Position numbers and translations under genes: made by a program. From positions 147,339 through 211,338 of the forward strand of contig NZ_JAHEHX010000001.1 in assembly GCF_024639685.1 (NCBI RefSeq): DNA of 64,000 nucleotides, given 5' to 3'. The notes under the pieces were generated by a model, which made no database searches, was not told where the DNA came from, and worked only from the letters and a program-made list of their open reading frames with translations. Position 1 is the stretch's first letter. Each line of letters begins with the position of its first letter. Origin of the DNA: Polaribacter sp. Its GTDB lineage: Bacteria > Bacteroidota > Bacteroidia > Flavobacteriales > Flavobacteriaceae. Positions 15,275-24,523 of the stretch are shown here, piece by piece.

Positions 15275-17425
15275 ATGAAACTACACAACAAAGATAATTT
15301 TAGTAGAAGAAATTTTTTAAAAACCTCAGCTTTAGCGGGTGGTGGTTTACTAATAGGATTTAACTTTTTAACAGCCTGCAAACCAGAAGCAACAATGCCT
15401 GTAGATGTGACTAGCTTAAACTTTAACGATTTTAATGCCTTTATTAGAATTTCTGATGAAGGATATGTAACTATTTTTTCTCCAAATCCAGAAATTGGCC
15501 AAGGTGTAAAAACAGCAATGCCAATGATTATTGCAGAAGAACTAGATGCAAATTGGAACAAAGTAAGAGTTGAACAAGGTGCTTTAGATACAAAAAAATT
15601 TACAAGACAAGTTGCTGGTGGAAGCCAGTCTATTCGTCAAGGATGGGATGCCTTAAGACAAACAGGAGCAACTGCAAGACAAATGCTATTAAATGCTGCA
15701 GCCACTAAATGGAATGTAGATGTATCTACTTTAAAAACTTCTAAAGGAATTATTACCAACGCAAATGGAGACGAATTTAATTACGGAGATGTTGTAAAGG
15801 AAGCTGCTTTATTGGAGGTTCCAGAAGATGTTAAGCTAAAAGAAACCAAAGACTTTACCATTATTGGTAAAGATGCTATTAATGTAGATATAGATAAAAT
15901 TATTACAGGGAAACCATTATTTGGTTTAGATTACAAAGCAGATAATATGATGATTGCATCTGTTTTAAGACCACCTGCATTTGGGCAAAAATTAGTAGAT
16001 TTTGATGATACTAAAGCAAAAGCAGTAAATGGAGTTGTAGATGTCCTAAAGTTTGGTGATAAAATAGCTGTTTTAGCAAATTCTACTTGGTCTGCAATGA
16101 AAGGTAAGAAAGCATTATCTGCAAATTGGAAATCTGAAAAACCAGAAAGCACTAAAAATCATGATGAAATTTTAACCAATATTTTAGATGGTAAAAAGTT
16201 TAACACAAGAAGAGAAGATGGTAATGTAAAAAAAGCCTTTACTGATGCAGACAAAGTAATTGAAAGAACCTATCATGCTCCTTTTTTACCCCACAACTGT
16301 TTAGAACCTATGAATTTTTATGCAGATGTTACTGCAGATAAAGTGCATTTAGTTGGGCCAATTCAAACTCCTCAATGGACAGTGAATAGAGTTGCACAAT
16401 TATTAAACAGAAAACCAGAAACTATTCATTGCGAAATGACAAGAATGGGTGGTGGTTTTGGTAGGCGCTTGTATGGAGATTTTGCACTAGAAGCAGCAGA
16501 AATTTCAGATATTACCAAACAGCCTATTAAAGTAGTCTTCTCTAGAGAAGATGACATGACAGCTGGTACCTATAGACCTGCAAGTAAATACAGAATTAAA
16601 GCTTCTTTAAAAAGTGGTAAAGTTTCTGGATATTACTTAAAAGAGGCTGCCATAAACGGAAATATGTATGGTGCTATTACCAACTTTTTCCCTGCAGGTT
16701 GTATCCCAAACTATAAAGTAGATACAGAAAGCCATGCAAGTAATATAACTACAGGAGCTTGGAGAGCACCTTACACAAATTTCCTAGCCTTTGCAGAACA
16801 AACCTTTTTTGATGAATTGGCAAATGAATTAGGAGTAGATACCATTCAACTAAGATTAGATCTATTACAAAATGTGAAAAATACTACTGATGAAAAGATA
16901 GAATATTCTGGTCAAAGAATGGAAGACACCATTAAATTGGTAAGAGAAAAAGCAAATTGGGGTAACACTAAAGAAGGAATTTACCAAGGTTTTGCTGCTT
17001 ATTACAGCCATAATACACATGTTGCAGAAATTGCTGACATTTCATTAAAGGATGAGTATCCTATTATAGAAAAGGTAACAGTTGCTGTAGACTGTGGAAT
17101 TTTAGTGAATCCTACAGGTGCTAAAAATCAAGTTGAAGGCGGCGTCTTAGATGGTATTGGACATGCTATGTATGCTGATTTTTCATTTAAAGATGGTAAG
17201 CCAGAACATAAAAACTTCGATACTTATAGACTTATTAGAATGCAAGAAGCGCCTAAAGTAGAGGTCTATTTTGTAGAGAATGATAAAAAACCCACAGGTT
17301 TAGGAGAACCTGGTTTACCACCTGCAGGTGGTGCTATTGCAAATGCTATTAATGCTGCATTAGGTCAAAGATTATACAGCCAACCTTTTGTTAAAGAATT
17401 AAAGAAAAACACTGTTTTAGGATAA
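15275..17425 (+). CDS. Molybdenum hydroxylase, molybdopterin-binding subunit (IorB-like)
   Basis: The 716-residue protein carries an N-terminal twin-arginine type signal (SRRNFLKTSALAGGG) followed by NFLTAC, so it is exported folded and may be lipid-anchored. Molybdenum cofactor-binding motifs are NPEIGQGVKTAMPMI near residue 75, GGGFGRRLYGDF near 390, and GEPGLPPAGGAIANAI near the end with the likely catalytic Glu. The substrate may be an aldehyde or N-heterocycle, which cannot be decided. It forms an operon with the [2Fe-2S] subunit. No cytochrome, XdhC or cofactor-maturation gene follows. I choose ATG 15275 over TTG 15266. Confidence 0.92.
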   Translation: MKLHNKDNFSRRNFLKTSALAGGGLLIGFNFLTACKPEATMPVDVTSLNFNDFNAFIRISDEGYVTIFSPNPEIGQGVKTAMPMIIAEELDANWNKVRVEQGALDTKKFTRQVAGGSQSIRQGWDALRQTGATARQMLLNAAATKWNVDVSTLKTSKGIITNANGDEFNYGDVVKEAALLEVPEDVKLKETKDFTIIGKDAINVDIDKIITGKPLFGLDYKADNMMIASVLRPPAFGQKLVDFDDTKAKAVNGVVDVLKFGDKIAVLANSTWSAMKGKKALSANWKSEKPESTKNHDEILTNILDGKKFNTRREDGNVKKAFTDADKVIERTYHAPFLPHNCLEPMNFYADVTADKVHLVGPIQTPQWTVNRVAQLLNRKPETIHCEMTRMGGGFGRRLYGDFALEAAEISDITKQPIKVVFSREDDMTAGTYRPASKYRIKASLKSGKVSGYYLKEAAINGNMYGAITNFFPAGCIPNYKVDTESHASNITTGAWRAPYTNFLAFAEQTFFDELANELGVDTIQLRLDLLQNVKNTTDEKIEYSGQRMEDTIKLVREKANWGNTKEGIYQGFAAYYSHNTHVAEIADISLKDEYPIIEKVTVAVDCGILVNPTGAKNQVEGGVLDGIGHAMYADFSFKDGKPEHKNFDTYRLIRMQEAPKVEVYFVENDKKPTGLGEPGLPPAGGAIANAINAALGQRLYSQPFVKELKKNTVLG

Positions 17426-17629
17426 TATAATGCAACCATTTTTCTTATCCTTTCCAGACTTTAATTTATACAGCACACCATTAATAATACTTGTGTTTCA
17501 AGAAAAGAAAAATGGAGTGTTATTACCAAAGTGTACAAAGTAAACAGGATAGGTTTACGAAAACTACTGGTAGAAATAAAAGCAGATAATAAAGATAAGA
17601 CTGTAAAATTATTTCAATAAAATATTATT
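17426..17629. other. Intergenic stretch with a possible gene remnant
   Basis: On the plus strand a 51-codon frame (17465-17620) ends with VYKVNRIGLRKLLVEIKADN and KDKTVKLFQ before TAA. It has no start codon except an internal GTG, and I do not recognise the family. It may be a leftover of a gene that once followed the molybdenum hydroxylase operon, or chance. Confidence 0.25.
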
Positions 17630-18532
17630 TTAAAAGTAAATCTCTTGTGCTAAACGAAACGTATTGGCGTGCGCATCAACAACAATATTAACATCTTTAG
17701 AATAACCACCCCCCATAGAACACATAACAGGAATCTGCTTATCAAAACAAGTTTTTAAAACAAACTCATCTCTTGATGCACATCCCTCTAAACTCATACC
17801 AAGTTTCCCTAATTTATCTGTAGCTAAAACGTCTACACCACATAAATAATAAATAAAATCTGGTTGTTCTTGGGCAATTAATCTGGGTAAGGTTTCTTTT
17901 AAAATCGATAGAAAATCAACATCATTTGTATCATTTTCTAAAGCAATATCTAAATCTGATTTTTCTTTAACAAAAGGATAGTTACTTTTACCATGCATAG
18001 AAAAAGTAAAAACAGAAGTGTCATTTTCAAAAATTTCTGCTGTTCCATTTCCTTGATGTACGTCTAAATCTACAATAAGTATTTTGCTTGCTAAATTCTT
18101 GTCCTGAAGGTATTTTGCAGCAACAGCTTGGTCATTTAACATACAAAAAGCTTCTCCTCTATTAGAAAAAGCATGGTGTGTGCCTCCTGCTATATTCATG
18201 GCAATTCCGTTTTGCAAAGCAAATTCAGAGGCTTTCATGGTACCATCTGCAATTACCATTTCTCTTTCTATGAGTACTTCAGAAAGAGGGAAACCTATTT
18301 TTCTGGCTGCTTTTTGATCTAAAGTAATATTTAATAAATCGAAAAAATACTCTGGCTCATGAACTGTAAAAAAATGCTTGTTATCTGGTATTTCTGGTTC
18401 AAAAAAATTATCAGCTGTACAAGTGCCTTCGTACAAGAGTTGTTCAGGTAGCAAATCGTATTTTATCATCGGAAAACGATGCCCTTCTTTTAAAAAGTGA
18501 TGATAAATAGGATGATGCGCTATCTTTAACAT
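17630..18532 (-). CDS. Histone deacetylase family protein (acetylpolyamine/AcuC-like)
   Basis: The 300-residue protein has the HDAC superfamily core: GGTHHAFSNRGEAFCMLND with the catalytic His pair near residue 118, ILIVDLDVHQGNGTAEIF with zinc ligands Asp and His near 155, TFSMHGKSNYPF, a further zinc Asp in YYLCGVDVLATDKLGKLGMS near 225, and PVMCSMGGGYS with the transition-state region near 270. Bacterial members deacetylate acetylpolyamines, acetyl-lysine or small amides; which applies is unknown. The start codon overlaps the metG stop (TAATG), so the two are translated as a coupled pair. Confidence 0.88.
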   Translation of the reverse strand: MLKIAHHPIYHHFLKEGHRFPMIKYDLLPEQLLYEGTCTADNFFEPEIPDNKHFFTVHEPEYFFDLLNITLDQKAARKIGFPLSEVLIEREMVIADGTMKASEFALQNGIAMNIAGGTHHAFSNRGEAFCMLNDQAVAAKYLQDKNLASKILIVDLDVHQGNGTAEIFENDTSVFTFSMHGKSNYPFVKEKSDLDIALENDTNDVDFLSILKETLPRLIAQEQPDFIYYLCGVDVLATDKLGKLGMSLEGCASRDEFVLKTCFDKQIPVMCSMGGGYSKDVNIVVDAHANTFRLAQEIYF

Positions 18533-20586
18533 TAGCTCACTGCTTGACCGTTTTTAACTGCTTTTTCTGGTGCTACAAAAGCCAATTTACCATCTGGAGT
18601 ATCTGTCATTAAAATCATTCCTTGACTTTCTGCTCCTCTAATTTTTCTGGGTGCTAAGTTTACCAAAACAGAAACCTGTTGGCCAATAATATCTTGTGGA
18701 GAAAAGCTTTCTGCAATACCAGAAACAATGGTTCTTGTATCTACACCCACATCAACCTTAAGTTTCAACAATTTTTTAGTTTTTGCTACTTTTTCAGCCT
18801 CTAAAATGGTACCAATTCTAATATCTAATTTGGTAAAATCATCAAACTCTACAGTTTCTTTTTGGGGCTCTACTACTTTGTTTTCTTGTTCATTTGCCAA
18901 CTTTGTAGCTTGTAGTTTTTCTAACTGAGCATCAATCGTTTTATCTTCTATTTTAGAGAATAACAATTCTCCTTTATGTATTTGATGTGCTGCTTCAATT
19001 AGAATGTTTTTATCAGAAATATCATCCCAAGAAATAGAGGTTTCTAAATTTAAAATACCCTTTAACTTTGTTGATGTAAATGGTAAAAATGGCTCTGCAA
19101 CCACTGCTAATGCTGCAGAAATTTGCAAGGCTACATACATTATTGTTTGTACACGTTCTTCATCCGCCTTAATAACTTTCCAAGGTTCTTCATCTGCCAA
19201 ATACTTGTTACCCAATCTTGCCAAATTCATTAATTCTTGACTTGCTTCTCTAAATCTGTATCTTTCTACAGATTTGCCAATTACGTTTGGAAACTCTTTT
19301 ACAGCAGCTAAAACATCTTCATCTACTTCTGTAAAATCATTTGGTGTAGGTACAATTCCTGAATAATATTTGTTAGTTAAAACTACAACTCTGTTAATAA
19401 AGTTACCAAAAATGGCAACCAATTCATTGTTATTTTTTGCCTGAAAATCTTTCCAAGTAAAATCGTTGTCTTTGCTTTCTGGTGCGTTTGCAGTTAATGT
19501 GTAACGCAAAACATCTTGCTGATTTGGAAAGTCTTCTAAATACTCATGCAACCAAACTGCCCAGTTTTTAGAGGTTGATAATTTATTGCCTTCTAAATTT
19601 AAAAATTCATTGGCTGGTACATTATCAGGTAAAACATAATCTCCATGTGCTTTTAACATACTTGGAAAAATAATACAGTGAAAAACAATGTTGTCTTTCC
19701 CTATAAAATGTACCAATTTAGTATCATCATTTTTCCAATAATCTTCCCAGTTTTTACCTTCTCTTGCAGCCCATTCTTTAGTTGATGAGATGTATCCAAT
19801 AGGTGCATCAAACCAAACATAAAGCACTTTACCTTCTGCACCTTCTACAGGCACAGGAATTCCCCAATCTAAATCTCTAGTTACAGCTCTTGGTCTTAAA
19901 CCATCATCTACCCAAGATTTTACTTGGCCATACACATTTGGTTTCCAATCTTTTTTATGCCCTTCTAAAATCCATTTTCTTAAAAAATCTTCATGCTTAT
20001 CTAAAGGTAAAAACCAATGTTTTGTTTCTTTTACGGTTGGTACATTACCCGTAATTGCAGATTTAGGGTTAATTAAATCTGTTGCATTATGACTTGTACC
20101 ACAATTTTCACATTGATCTCCATAACTTTCTTCAAAACCACATTTTGGGCAAGTTCCAACAACAAATCTGTCTGCTAAAAATTGGTGTGCTTCAGCATCA
20201 TACAATTGTGCAGTAACCTCTTCTACAAAATCACCTTCATTGTACATTTTTACAAAAAAATCTGAAGCAGTTTTATGGTGAATTTCTGCTGATGTTCTTG
20301 AGTAGTTATCAAAAGAAATACCAAAATCCTCAAAAGATTTTTTAATAATAGTATGGTACTTATCTATAATATTTTGTGGAGAAACACCCTCTTTTTTTGC
20401 TCTCATTGGTATTGCTACTCCATGTTCATCTGAACCAGAAATATAGGCTACGTCTTTACCTTTTAAACGTAAATAACGTGCGTAAATATCTGCAGGTACA
20501 TAAACCCCTGCTAAATGACCAATATGAATTGGACCATTTGTATAGGGTAAAGCTGCTGTAATTGTATATCTTTTTGGAGCACTCAT
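18532..20586 (-). CDS. metG: Methionine-tRNA ligase
   Basis: The 684-residue protein starts [18 protein letters not shown], with the class I signature [14 protein letters not shown] near residue 20, a zinc knuckle ([18 protein letters not shown]) near 145-162, and the KMSKS-type loop as [12 protein letters not shown] near 335. An anticodon-binding helical domain follows and a C-terminal EMAPII/tRNA-binding domain ([20 protein letters not shown]) from about residue 575. The KLSTS form is normal in this lineage. It charges tRNA-Met in the cytoplasm. The downstream HDAC-like gene is translationally coupled. Confidence 0.98.
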   Translation of the reverse strand: MSAPKRYTITAALPYTNGPIHIGHLAGVYVPADIYARYLRLKGKDVAYISGSDEHGVAIPMRAKKEGVSPQNIIDKYHTIIKKSFEDFGISFDNYSRTSAEIHHKTASDFFVKMYNEGDFVEEVTAQLYDAEAHQFLADRFVVGTCPKCGFEESYGDQCENCGTSHNATDLINPKSAITGNVPTVKETKHWFLPLDKHEDFLRKWILEGHKKDWKPNVYGQVKSWVDDGLRPRAVTRDLDWGIPVPVEGAEGKVLYVWFDAPIGYISSTKEWAAREGKNWEDYWKNDDTKLVHFIGKDNIVFHCIIFPSMLKAHGDYVLPDNVPANEFLNLEGNKLSTSKNWAVWLHEYLEDFPNQQDVLRYTLTANAPESKDNDFTWKDFQAKNNNELVAIFGNFINRVVVLTNKYYSGIVPTPNDFTEVDEDVLAAVKEFPNVIGKSVERYRFREASQELMNLARLGNKYLADEEPWKVIKADEERVQTIMYVALQISAALAVVAEPFLPFTSTKLKGILNLETSISWDDISDKNILIEAAHQIHKGELLFSKIEDKTIDAQLEKLQATKLANEQENKVVEPQKETVEFDDFTKLDIRIGTILEAEKVAKTKKLLKLKVDVGVDTRTIVSGIAESFSPQDIIGQQVSVLVNLAPRKIRGAESQGMILMTDTPDGKLAFVAPEKAVKNGQAVS

Positions 20587-20625
20587 AGTGTTTCTCTTAA
20601 TTTTTTGGAATCATTTTTGAAGGTA

Positions 20626-20633
20626 CAAAAGTA
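20626..20633 (-). promoter_or_regulatory. Promoter -7 box of metG
   Basis: TACTTTTG on the minus strand matches TAnnTTTG and lies about 40 nt before the metG start. Confidence 0.45.
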
Positions 20634-20640
20634 CGAAAAC

Positions 20641-20657
20641 ATGGTTTTAAAAACCAT
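20641..20657. promoter_or_regulatory. Inverted repeat upstream of the metG promoter box
   Basis: ATGGTTTT-A-AAAACCAT is a perfect 8-bp inverted repeat with a 1-bp spacer, overlapping the place of the -33 region of the metG promoter and lying between two divergent genes. It could be an operator; the binding protein is unknown. Confidence 0.3.
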
Positions 20658-20724
20658 CGAAAATTGATACATTTACATTGGGTGTTTTTTAAACACTGTA
20701 ATGCATAAATGAATAACGTTTTTA

Positions 20725-21341
20725 ATGTTTAAACAAATACTAATTGTTGCCTTTTTGCTGATTTTTTTATCGGTAAAAGCACAAGAAAATTTAGATAGCT
20801 TACGCCTAAAACCAAACCCAATTGTCTTTGGTGATTTTAGTCTAGGTTACTCAAATGGATTTATCAGAGGGTTTGCAATAGGTGGTTCTATAAATTATCA
20901 GAACAAGAATAATTTATTCACATTTAGAGCATTACAAGTAATTAACATTAAAAAAATTGATTTCTTTTTAATAATTCCAATCAACATAGAAAGTGAAACC
21001 ATGACAGAATACTCACTATTATATGGAAAAAGATATATAGAGGACGGATTTTCGTATCATTTTTCTGGCGGAATTTCTTACACTTCTTATGACAGAAGTT
21101 TTGAGAATGATAATTTAACCATAGATTATGTTGGTTTTCCTATAGAAACTGGGGTTAGTTGGTTTAAAAATAAAAAAACCGATTTAGAATTTTTTACGGT
21201 TTAATCCCTGTTGGTAAACCTACTAGTTTTGCAAGATCTATTGGTTTTAAGCTACATGCAAATATTGCTAAAAGATCATATGTTGGTTTAGGTCTAACTT
21301 TTGGTTTGGGTTGGCACAAAATTTATACAAATGAGAAATAA
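20725..21341 (+). pseudogene. Secreted protein gene with a frameshift in a T-run
   Basis: The frame starts at ATG 20725 with a signal peptide (MFKQILIVAFLLIFLSVKAQ) and runs 159 codons to a TAA at about 21204. At the six-T run near 21187 the reading shifts: one extra T would continue the protein as FYGLIPVGKPTSFARSIGFK and end LGLTFGLGWHKIYTNEK at TAA 21339-21341, giving 205 residues in all. The continuation is clearly coding and its stop overlaps the start of the next gene, as in an intact operon. The repaired protein looks like a small outer-membrane barrel (alternating Gly/aromatic strands). No family recognised. It may be a real mutation, a phase-variable tract or a sequencing error. Confidence 0.7.
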
Positions 21342-22314
21342 GACTTATATTTTTTTACTTTTAATTAGCTTTGGGTTTACACATGCTCAAGAAAAAATGA
21401 TTACTCCCCCTTTTCTAAAAGCTGGAGATACTATTGCAATTGTAGCTCCTGCTGGTATTTTAAAAAATAGACAAGCCACCATTTTAAAAGCCAAACAACT
21501 AGCTGAAAGTTGGGGCTTACATGTGGTTGTTGGACAGAATATTTACAATAATAACAATCATTTTGCAGGCTCTGATGAAGAAAGAACTGCTGATTTTCAG
21601 GATGCTTTAGATAATTATAGTGTAAAAGCAATTTGGGCTGCTAGAGGTGGTTATGGCTCTGTGAGAATTTTAGATGCATTAGATTTTACCGAGTTTAAAA
21701 ATAATCCTAAATGGATTATTGGTTATTCTGATATTACTGCCTTTCACAATCATGTAAATAACCTAGGTATACAGACTTTACATGCAATGATGGCTACAAG
21801 TCTTGAACAAAAACAAAAAGTAATTGAAAAAACGATAACTAGTTTTAAAACTGCTCTTTTTGGAGATGATATATCTTATTCTATTAAAAACTCAAGCTAC
21901 AATAGAACCTTAGGCAAAACAAGTTTGGAAGGTGAATTGATTGGTGGAAATTTAGCAATACAAGCCTCTATGTTAGGTTCTAAAAGCCAAATGCATACAG
22001 ATAATAAAATTCTATTTATAGAAGAAATTGGGGAATATAAATATGCCATAGATAGAATGTTACAAAGCTTAAAACGAGCTGGCTATTTTAAAAATTTAAG
22101 TGCAGTAGTTATTGGTGACATGTCTTTGATTAAGAAAAACTCTACAAAATGGGGTAGTTCTATTGAGCAACTTATTTTAGATGTTGTTCCTAAAAACATA
22201 CCTGTAATTTTTAATTTTCCTGCAGGTCATGAAGCAGATAATAGAGCTTTGATTTTTGGGAGAACTTTAAAAATTAATATTACTAAAGAAACATCTATTT
22301 TTTCTTTTTATTAG
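21331..22314 (+). CDS. LD-carboxypeptidase, peptidase family S66
   Basis: The 327-residue protein starts at ATG 21331 with a signal peptide (MRNKTYIFLLLISFGFTHAQ), so it works in the periplasm. Family S66 features are GDTIAIVAPAG near residue 33, the nucleophile Ser in WIIGYSDITAFHNH near 133, Glu in LFIEEIGEYKYAIDRML near 232, and His in FNFPAGHEADNRALIFG near 298. It trims the terminal D-alanine from muropeptide tetrapeptides in peptidoglycan recycling. The exported form is less common than the cytoplasmic LdcA. Longer reading from 21301 is unlikely, because that part overlaps the end of the frameshifted upstream gene. Confidence 0.92.
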   Translation: MRNKTYIFLLLISFGFTHAQEKMITPPFLKAGDTIAIVAPAGILKNRQATILKAKQLAESWGLHVVVGQNIYNNNNHFAGSDEERTADFQDALDNYSVKAIWAARGGYGSVRILDALDFTEFKNNPKWIIGYSDITAFHNHVNNLGIQTLHAMMATSLEQKQKVIEKTITSFKTALFGDDISYSIKNSSYNRTLGKTSLEGELIGGNLAIQASMLGSKSQMHTDNKILFIEEIGEYKYAIDRMLQSLKRAGYFKNLSAVVIGDMSLIKKNSTKWGSSIEQLILDVVPKNIPVIFNFPAGHEADNRALIFGRTLKINITKETSIFSFY

Positions 22315-22663
22315 ATTTCTATTTCTTCTAAAACTTTATTAGACAACTCTTTTCCGTTTTTATCAATTTTAAAAGAAGGATTCAACAAACTTTTGGTATA
22401 AAAATAAATGAGTGGGCCTATTAATTATACGTGCATAAAAGGCACAAAAAATAAAATTTCTCTAGTAACTGTTTTAGTATACCAACTAGCATGTATGGAG
22501 CAATATACATCGTAGACAAGAACAGCAAAAAACTTAACCATTTACTGGGTTTATTATTGTATAAAAATCCTTTTCTTAATAGTAAGAATGAAAACACAAT
22601 ACCATGAAAAAAGAAGATTAAAAGTAATGAGCTTTTTTGTCCAAAACCAAAAGGAAAATTCAT
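22311..22663 (-). pseudogene. AraC-family regulator remnant (membrane-anchored type)
   Basis: Reading starts at MNFPFGFGQKSSLLLIFFFH, typical of flavobacterial AraC regulators with an N-terminal multi-TM domain, and continues through KPSKWLSFLLFLSTMYIAPY. The frame then shifts: WYTKTVTREILFFVPFMHV continues one frame away, and after a TAA a third frame gives LIGPLIYFYTKSLLNPSFKI followed by NKVLEEIEI and a stop at 22311. All three pieces are in the expected order for this family. The C-terminal DNA-binding AraC domain is gone, so the gene is dead. It lies between the LD-carboxypeptidase and yraN. Confidence 0.75.
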
Positions 22664-22699
22664 GCCATAAAAATAGGCATTAATTTGTAAATTCACCTT

Positions 22700-23059
22700 A
22701 TGGCACAACATAATGAACTTGGGAAAAAAGGAGAACAATTAGCTATCAATTTTTTACTAAAAAATGACTATAAAATTCTTGAAAAAAACTATCGGTATTT
22801 AAAGGCTGAAGTAGATATTATTGCCCAAAAAGATGATATTCTTATTGCTGTAGAGGTTAAAACCAGAACCTCAGCATATTTTGGAAACCCTCAAGACTCT
22901 GTAAATCCGAAAAAAATAAAACTACTAACATCTGCAATAGATTTCTATGTTACCAATAATGATTTAGATGTAGAAGTACGTTTTGATATTATTGCTATTA
23001 TCACCAATAAAAAAGAAACCAAGATAGAACACCTTGAAGATGCATTTTTACATTTTTAG
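22700..23059 (+). CDS. yraN: YraN family protein (UPF0102), endonuclease-like
   Basis: The 119-residue protein has the conserved UPF0102 pattern: NELGKKGEQLAINFLLKNDY at the start, KAEVDIIAQKDDILIAVEVK with the acidic D and E-V-K residues of a PD-(D/E)XK nuclease fold, and TSAYFGNPQDSVNPKKIKLL. Family members are small and of unsettled role, linked by context to DNA or ribosome-related functions. It converges with the thioredoxin-like gene, overlapping it by 4 bp. Confidence 0.9.
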   Translation: MAQHNELGKKGEQLAINFLLKNDYKILEKNYRYLKAEVDIIAQKDDILIAVEVKTRTSAYFGNPQDSVNPKKIKLLTSAIDFYVTNNDLDVEVRFDIIAIITNKKETKIEHLEDAFLHF

Positions 23060-24426
23060 AGTTTCTCTACAAATGTTTTTACATCATTGATATCGTTTGG
23101 CTTGGCAACAATCTTTTTATTCTTGTCTAAAATAATATAGGTAGGGGTTGCATTTATTTGATAAATTCTAGCAGTTTTATTTTCCCATTTATTTAAACCC
23201 AACACATTATGCCACCCTTTTAAATTTGCTTTGGTAAACGTTTGCCAAATAGAAGCGTCTTTTTCTAACGCAAACCCCACTACTTTAATATTCGATTTCG
23301 GTTTCATGTACCTATGCAACTGAGGAATTTCCCTTAAGCAATGAGAACAACTTGTACTCCAAAAAACCAACACATAATGATTTGCATCATTTAAAGTAGA
23401 GAGTTTAACTGTTCTTTCATTTTCTGTCCAGGAAAAATCTGGAGCAATTCTACCAATTTCTGTGGCAAACAGTGCCTCTTTTTCTTTTTTAAACTTCGCA
23501 TCTTGCAAAGCAACAGGAAGCTTGCTATAATGTTCTTTAAATAAGAAATCGATAATTTCTATATTTTTAGAAGCTTCAAATTGATCTACCAAAAACGCTA
23601 TAATATCTCTCTTGTAGCTTTTATCAGAAATTTTAGAAAGCACTGTATTAACAGACTTCTTATATAACTTCTGCTGCTCTACTAAATCATCTGAATAATT
23701 AATATAAAATATGTAATCTAAAGTTCTGTTGGTAAGAAAAGGAGAGTTTCTTAAGGTTTTGTTAGAAAAATCTAAACGATCAAAAAAAGTTCCTTTTATA
23801 CTTGATAAATACGCATCTACCGAATTGAAAATAGTGGGTGAGTTCACCCTTAAACTAGCACTAATTACTGGAGCTATGTATCTGTTTTTTGCAAGCTTAT
23901 CGTATTTCACTTGTACCTTATTTAAATTGCTATAAGCACTTTTATATGCATCTGCTAAATTTAAACTTGGATCTTGTAAAACTGCAACCTGAATACTATC
24001 TAAGCTTTGCTGTGCTTTAGAAATATCACCTAAATAATTACGATACAATTTATTTTCTTCACTAATTGAAAAGGCTATAGATTCTTGTGGATACTCTGGA
24101 TTAAAAATAAAGGTAACGTCTTCGTTATTGTAATAAAAATCGACAAAACCTGCTCCTTCTAATTTATAATTTGCTCTATAAACACCAGGTTTTGCAGTTG
24201 CTGGTAGCTGAAATTCAAACCTTCCAACTGCTTCTTGCTTTCCTCCAATTAAAGTGCTATCAGTTTTAATTTTTGTGTTATTTACAAATACCTGTTTTGT
24301 ACCTTCTAACTTGTATAAAATTAACCAGTCAGATTCCAATTTAGGACTCATTACACCCTTTACAGAATGTTGAGCATACATAAATGAAGTCGCAAATAGC
24401 AATAATGACAGTAATTTCTTTAGCAT
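23056..24426 (-). CDS. TlpA-like thiol-disulfide oxidoreductase with N-terminal DUF4369-like region
   Basis: The 456-residue protein begins at ATG 24426 with a signal peptide (MLKKLLSLLLFATSFMYAQ). The first two thirds resemble the DUF4369-type beta-domain found in front of thioredoxins in Bacteroidota, and the C-terminal domain has a thioredoxin fold with the active-site CSHC in VFWSTSCSHCLREIPQLH near residue 375, and the cis-Pro in NATPTYIILDKNKK. It probably reduces disulfides in the periplasm. The longer open frame to 24723 overlaps the SDR gene and is not used. Confidence 0.88.
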   Translation of the reverse strand: MLKKLLSLLLFATSFMYAQHSVKGVMSPKLESDWLILYKLEGTKQVFVNNTKIKTDSTLIGGKQEAVGRFEFQLPATAKPGVYRANYKLEGAGFVDFYYNNEDVTFIFNPEYPQESIAFSISEENKLYRNYLGDISKAQQSLDSIQVAVLQDPSLNLADAYKSAYSNLNKVQVKYDKLAKNRYIAPVISASLRVNSPTIFNSVDAYLSSIKGTFFDRLDFSNKTLRNSPFLTNRTLDYIFYINYSDDLVEQQKLYKKSVNTVLSKISDKSYKRDIIAFLVDQFEASKNIEIIDFLFKEHYSKLPVALQDAKFKKEKEALFATEIGRIAPDFSWTENERTVKLSTLNDANHYVLVFWSTSCSHCLREIPQLHRYMKPKSNIKVVGFALEKDASIWQTFTKANLKGWHNVLGLNKWENKTARIYQINATPTYIILDKNKKIVAKPNDINDVKTFVEKL

Positions 24427-24523
24427 ATTAATTAGTTTAAATTTGTGTAATTTTTTCAAGAAGCATTCCAAAAATACTATTTCTCTTTTTAAATAGGTAT
24501 ATTGTAACATTAAATATATACTT

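Noticed and set aside
17465..17620. 51-codon frame after the molybdenum hydroxylase as a gene
   Set aside because: No start codon at a suitable place and no recognisable family; kept only as a possible remnant.
20725..21204. Programmed -1 frameshifting at the T-run
   Set aside because: The bases do not form a proper X XXY YYZ heptamer in the zero frame (GAA TTT TTT ACG), so a mutation or phase variation is more likely.
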